Of a stretch of DNA of 25,629 bases, positions 22,882-25,629 are shown in pieces; within the stretch, counting starts at the first letter, position 1, and the number at the start of each line of letters is the position of its first letter. A model generated the notes under the pieces. The model saw nothing but the letters and a program-made list of their open reading frames with translations, ran no database searches and was not told the DNA's origin. Origin of the DNA: Lentisphaeria bacterium UBA7640 (GTDB lineage Bacteria; Verrucomicrobiota; Lentisphaeria; Victivallales; Victivallaceae); contig DLIO01000039.1 in NCBI GenBank assembly GCA_002483765.1, positions 1 to 25,629 on the forward strand, given 5' to 3'. Both the position numbers and the translations under genes were made by a program.

Positions 22882-23655
22882 TTAGTTGTATAGTTGTGAT
22901 ATGATTTTGGGTGGGATCATATTGCCGAAGCGATATTGGTTCAAGTGGCGTAGAAAACGGCACTGCGGACACATGAAGTTTTTTAATCCGTAAATCAGTG
23001 CGGTCTCTTCAGATTGTTCCATAATCGCTTCATCCCCTTCGTCAAGCATAATGCGATCAGGAGAATTGTCAGCAACAATGACTGCGGGGCCGCGAACAAT
23101 CCTGATTTTTACCCGCGATGTTTCGCGGATTACCATGTGATTGACCAGTTCCATACTATTGCTGAACGCCAAACCAAGTCCAAGCTGAAAAACACTGTGA
23201 GTGATACTGCGGTAGTAGGCTGAACTACCATGAACCGTGGACAAACCAACGGCATCGCCAGCTATTTCATCAGCATAAAGATCGTCATCAATCCAAACCT
23301 GATAGCGCAAAGCGCTGGCTTGTTCAGCATTGTGAATATAAATATCGTTGATTGCGCTTAAATGACGTCCGTGAGCGGTAACTACGATTTTTTTCAGCTC
23401 TTCTCTTTCTGTTTGGCCGTCCAGAAAATTCTGCAACTGAACCTTATAATCATGATCGTCACAAAGTTTAGCGGTGTGTGAATCGCGCAACGGCAACTTG
23501 GGAATACCTGGCCATTCACGTTCTGAACCTAAAAGAGTACCATCGCCGCCATAGGTTACCACTAATTCAGGGGAATCAGGCACCTCTTGGAAACCGTATT
23601 GTTTAAGCAATGGACGAATCGCATCACATTTATGGCCAAGCAGTTTAATTTTCAT
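22882..23655 (-). CDS. Divergent NAD kinase-like protein
   Basis: This 257-residue protein starts MKIKLLGHKCDAIRPLL at 23655. GGAG nine bases upstream and the preceding gene ending two bases earlier support this start. Family marks are the catalytic-type VVTYGGDGTLLGS (about 32-44), the AINDIYIHN stretch corresponding to the NE/D motif, GDAVGLSTVHGSSAYYRSIT in place of the usual STPTGSTAY, and a C-terminal beta region (RIVRGPAVIVADNSPDRIML). The glycine-rich segment after GGDGT (normally GINLGxLGFL) is replaced by LPLRDSHTAKLCDDH. A CPQC pair lies near the C-terminus. NADP synthesis is the likely role, but another nucleotide or lipid kinase of the same fold cannot be excluded. Confidence 0.62.
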   Translation of the reverse strand: MKIKLLGHKCDAIRPLLKQYGFQEVPDSPELVVTYGGDGTLLGSEREWPGIPKLPLRDSHTAKLCDDHDYKVQLQNFLDGQTEREELKKIVVTAHGRHLSAINDIYIHNAEQASALRYQVWIDDDLYADEIAGDAVGLSTVHGSSAYYRSITHSVFQLGLGLAFSNSMELVNHMVIRETSRVKIRIVRGPAVIVADNSPDRIMLDEGDEAIMEQSEETALIYGLKNFMCPQCRFLRHLNQYRFGNMIPPKIISQLYN

Positions 23656-23656
23656 T

Positions 23657-24181
23657 TTATTGACTCCGGTTGGTTTGAGCGATAATGGCATATAAAACGG
23701 CAGCGGCGCAGTTGCCGACATTGATCGAAGCTTTGATACCGAACATGGGTAAGCTGATCGTAGCGTCACAGGCAGCAATGGTTTCTGGCGCCACTCCAAG
23801 CGCTTCATTTCCCAAAACCAAAGCAAGCGGGAATTGATATTCAAATTCCCACGCAAAAACACTCTCCGCGTGCGCTTCGACTGCCAGCACTTGCTGAATT
23901 CCTTCCGCGCGCAACATTTTCACCGCGCTCAAAGAGTCTGGCATCTGGCGGCATGGAATTAATGAATCAGTATCCATGGCGGTTTTGGCCAGTTTAGGAT
24001 GCCCTGGAGCTGGCGTATAACCGCAAGCGATAATTTCGCGCACTCCGACAGCTTCAGCAATACGAAAAATATTACCAGTGTTATGTGCGCTACGTAAGCG
24101 ATCCAAAACCAAGGTGATCTCCGGAGCTTTACCGGCGCGGTGCCGTAGCGTATTAACGCTGTATGGAGTATTATTTATCAC
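23657..24181 (-). CDS. SpoU/TrmH-family RNA 2'-O-methyltransferase
   Basis: This 174-residue SPOUT enzyme uses S-adenosylmethionine through a trefoil knot. The three family motifs are present: LRSAHNTGNIFRIAEAVGV (about 29-47), LVLGNEALGV (about 122-131) and SLPMFGIKASINVGNCAAAV (about 143-162). The conserved Arg in NIFR and the Asn of SINVGN are intact. The target (tRNA Gm18, rRNA or other) cannot be read from sequence. There is no extra RNA-binding N-terminal domain. The start is GTG at 24181 with AGGAG about nine bases upstream, 37 nt after argG. The stop is almost joined to the NAD kinase-like start. Confidence 0.88.
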   Translation of the reverse strand: MINNTPYSVNTLRHRAGKAPEITLVLDRLRSAHNTGNIFRIAEAVGVREIIACGYTPAPGHPKLAKTAMDTDSLIPCRQMPDSLSAVKMLRAEGIQQVLAVEAHAESVFAWEFEYQFPLALVLGNEALGVAPETIAACDATISLPMFGIKASINVGNCAAAVLYAIIAQTNRSQ

Positions 24182-24218
24182 CTAAAACGGCTCCTGTACG
24201 CCGGGTTCTCCAGATTAA

Positions 24219-25421
24219 TCAGTAACGACGTTGTTTGCTATCAGCGAGCATCCGTAAACGCAGTGACTGCAAACGAATAAAACCTTCAGCATCTTTTTGG
24301 TTATAGACATCTTCCGCCTCAAAAGAAGCAATTTCATGATCATATAAACTGTATTCCGAACGCCGTCCAGTCACATAACAGTTCCCTTTGTATAAGTTTA
24401 CGCGCACATCGCCGGTAACAAATTCCTGGCTCTTGGTAATCGCGGCCTGAAGCATTTCGCGTTCCGGGGCAAACCAAAACCCGTTGTAAACCATGCGGGC
24501 ATAATCAGGAATAAAGCTGTCGCGAAGGAACATTACTTCTTTGTCCATCGTGATACTTTCGAGTCCACGGTGTGCGTGATATAAAATCGTACCACCTGGG
24601 GTTTCGTAAATTCCACGGGACTTCATTCCGACAAAACGGTTTTCAACAATATCAATGCGTCCGACTGCGTGTTTTGAGCCGATGGTATTAAGCTTGCGCA
24701 TCAAGTTTGCAGGAGATAATTTCTCGCCATTGACCGCAACGGGGATGCCCTTTTCAAAGGTAATGGTAACATCTTCCGCTTTGTCGGCGGCTTCGCTGAG
24801 TGGTCTAGTCATGACCGAAAGTCCTTCCGGAGCTGGCGTCCATGGATCCTCAAGAACTCCCCCTTCGAAGCTGATATGTAACAGGTTACGGTCCATACTA
24901 TATGGTTTCGCGGCGGTTGAGGTAATTGGAATATTATTTTCATTGGCATATTTGATCATTTCCGTACGCGATTTAAAATGCCAGTCAGGATCGCGCCATG
25001 CTGCAATAATTTTTATATTTGGATTAAACGCATAAGCAGCTAACTCGAAGCGCACCTGATCATTTCCTTTGCCGGTTGCGCCGTGACAAATGGCATCTGC
25101 CCCTTCAGTTTTGGCAATTTCCACTAGACGCTTGCCAATTAAAGGACGAGCAATTGAAGTGCCAAGCAGGTAAGTCCCTTCATAAATAGCATTGGCTTGC
25201 ATCATTGGAAAAATAAAATCACGTGCAAATTCTTCGTTCAAGTCTTCGATATAGCACTTGGACGCGCCAGTTTTAATCGCTTTTTCTTCCAAACCTGCAG
25301 TTTCCTCTTCCTGCCCGACATCGGCGCAAAAACAGATAACATCAGCCTTATAAGTTTCTTTTACCCATTTAACAATAACTGAGGTGTCAAGCCCTCCGGA
25401 ATAAGCAACTACAACTTTCAT
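24219..25421 (-). CDS. argG: Argininosuccinate synthase
   Basis: This 400-residue enzyme joins citrulline and aspartate with ATP in the penultimate step of arginine synthesis. The N-terminal PP-loop (VVVAYSGGLDTSVIVKW) is intact, as are GTSIARPLIGKRLVEIAKTE, the nucleotide/citrulline-binding CHGATGKGNDQVRFEL and YSMDRNLLHISFEGGVLEDP. Length is normal for the bacterial type I form. GGGAG seven bases before the ATG supports the start. It heads a three-gene unit with an RNA methyltransferase and a NAD kinase-like gene. argH is not next to it in this window. Confidence 0.97.
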   Translation of the reverse strand: MKVVVAYSGGLDTSVIVKWVKETYKADVICFCADVGQEEETAGLEEKAIKTGASKCYIEDLNEEFARDFIFPMMQANAIYEGTYLLGTSIARPLIGKRLVEIAKTEGADAICHGATGKGNDQVRFELAAYAFNPNIKIIAAWRDPDWHFKSRTEMIKYANENNIPITSTAAKPYSMDRNLLHISFEGGVLEDPWTPAPEGLSVMTRPLSEAADKAEDVTITFEKGIPVAVNGEKLSPANLMRKLNTIGSKHAVGRIDIVENRFVGMKSRGIYETPGGTILYHAHRGLESITMDKEVMFLRDSFIPDYARMVYNGFWFAPEREMLQAAITKSQEFVTGDVRVNLYKGNCYVTGRRSEYSLYDHEIASFEAEDVYNQKDAEGFIRLQSLRLRMLADSKQRRY

Positions 25422-25459
25422 GATAATACTCCCTTAATAGATTTAATTTTGAAGAAAAT

Positions 25460-25487
25460 AATATACTATCACCGAATTAAATTACAA
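25460..25487 (-). promoter_or_regulatory. Candidate sigma70-type promoter of argG
   Basis: Minus-strand TTGTAA (25487-25482) and TATATT (25465-25460) are 16 nt apart, about 40 nt upstream of the argG ATG. The region between the divergent genes is AT-rich. I see no clear ArgR-type operator. Confidence 0.5.
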
Positions 25488-25609
25488 AGCCGAACTCAAA
25501 GCCTAATTTCAATGTCAGCTGATAATTTGTATTGTGAGTTTTGTGAATTATTTTACATTGTCTAAGTGGTCAGTTTGTTATGATTGAAAAATAACCAAGG
25601 AGAATGAAG

Positions 25610-25629
25610 ATGAGTGCGCCAAGCAAAGC
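25610..25629 (+). CDS. N-terminus of an unidentified plus-strand gene (partial)
   Basis: AAGGAG at 25597-25602 is followed seven bases later by ATG at 25610, which opens MSAPSK and runs off the right edge. An in-frame ATG at 25604 is too close to the Shine-Dalgarno to be the start. A TATGAT at 25579-25584 could be its -10, with a poor TTGTCT 15 nt upstream. The gene is divergent from argG. Too little is visible to name the product. Confidence 0.6.

Noticed and set aside
23656..23862. N-terminal extension of the NAD kinase-like frame up to 23862
   Set aside because: It lies wholly inside the RNA methyltransferase gene in another frame. The ATG at 23655 has a good Shine-Dalgarno and starts where the upstream gene ends.
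1..25629. CRISPR array, prophage, transposon, toxin-antitoxin pair, rRNA or new defence system
   Set aside because: No spaced direct repeats, integrase or transposase motifs, or rRNA segments were seen. The window is contiguous housekeeping genes.

Overview
The window is almost entirely core gene-expression DNA from a bacterium, read on the minus strand from right to left. The tRNAs carry encoded CCA ends. Base composition is moderately AT-rich. tuf lies beside tRNA-Thr and upstream of rpmG, tRNA-Trp, secE and nusG, while fusA is followed directly by rpsJ with no tuf between them. The same two arrangements occur in Chlamydiae, so a PVC-superphylum bacterium (perhaps Lentisphaerota, Verrucomicrobiota or Kiritimatiellota) is my best inference. 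It has not been tested with a tree.

Layout in transcription order (right to left). (a) 25421-22882: argG with a candidate promoter, then a SpoU/TrmH RNA methyltransferase and a divergent NAD kinase-like protein. A partial plus-strand gene starts divergently at 25610. (b) 22881-22498: a 384-nt gene-free stretch with a GC-rich palindrome and a purine-skewed segment. (c) 22487-20039: an O-antigen-ligase-type membrane protein with a C-terminal helical-repeat region, then recO. (d) 19894-17200: tRNA-Leu(GAG), tRNA-Thr(GGU), tuf, rpmG, tRNA-Trp(CCA), secE, nusG. (e) 17093-15023: rplK, rplA, rplJ and rplL, the first three joined by ATGA overlaps. (f) 15008-14713: two tandem terminator-like hairpins and a 56-codon candidate leader ORF. 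(g) 14720-6565: rpoB and rpoC. (h) 6376-172: rpsL, rpsG, fusA, rpsJ, rplC, rplD, rplW, rplB, rpsS. This is the str operon fused to the start of the S10 operon. It stops after rpsS at a bidirectional terminator facing a convergent plus-strand gene end.

Together the genes supply RNA polymerase core subunits, elongation factors EF-Tu and EF-G, NusG coupling, SecE for protein export, and about a dozen ribosomal proteins. I found no mobile element, CRISPR array, rRNA or new multi-gene system.

The points most worth a second look are at single-residue or small scale. S12 has Arg at the E. coli K87/K88 streptomycin-resistance position, and RpoB has Asn at the E. coli H526 rifampicin-resistance position. 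The S10 operon is cut after rpsS. An unannotated small ORF overlaps the rpoB start. Two near-identical GC-rich palindromes lie 16 kb apart. The NAD kinase-like protein lacks several normally conserved motif residues.
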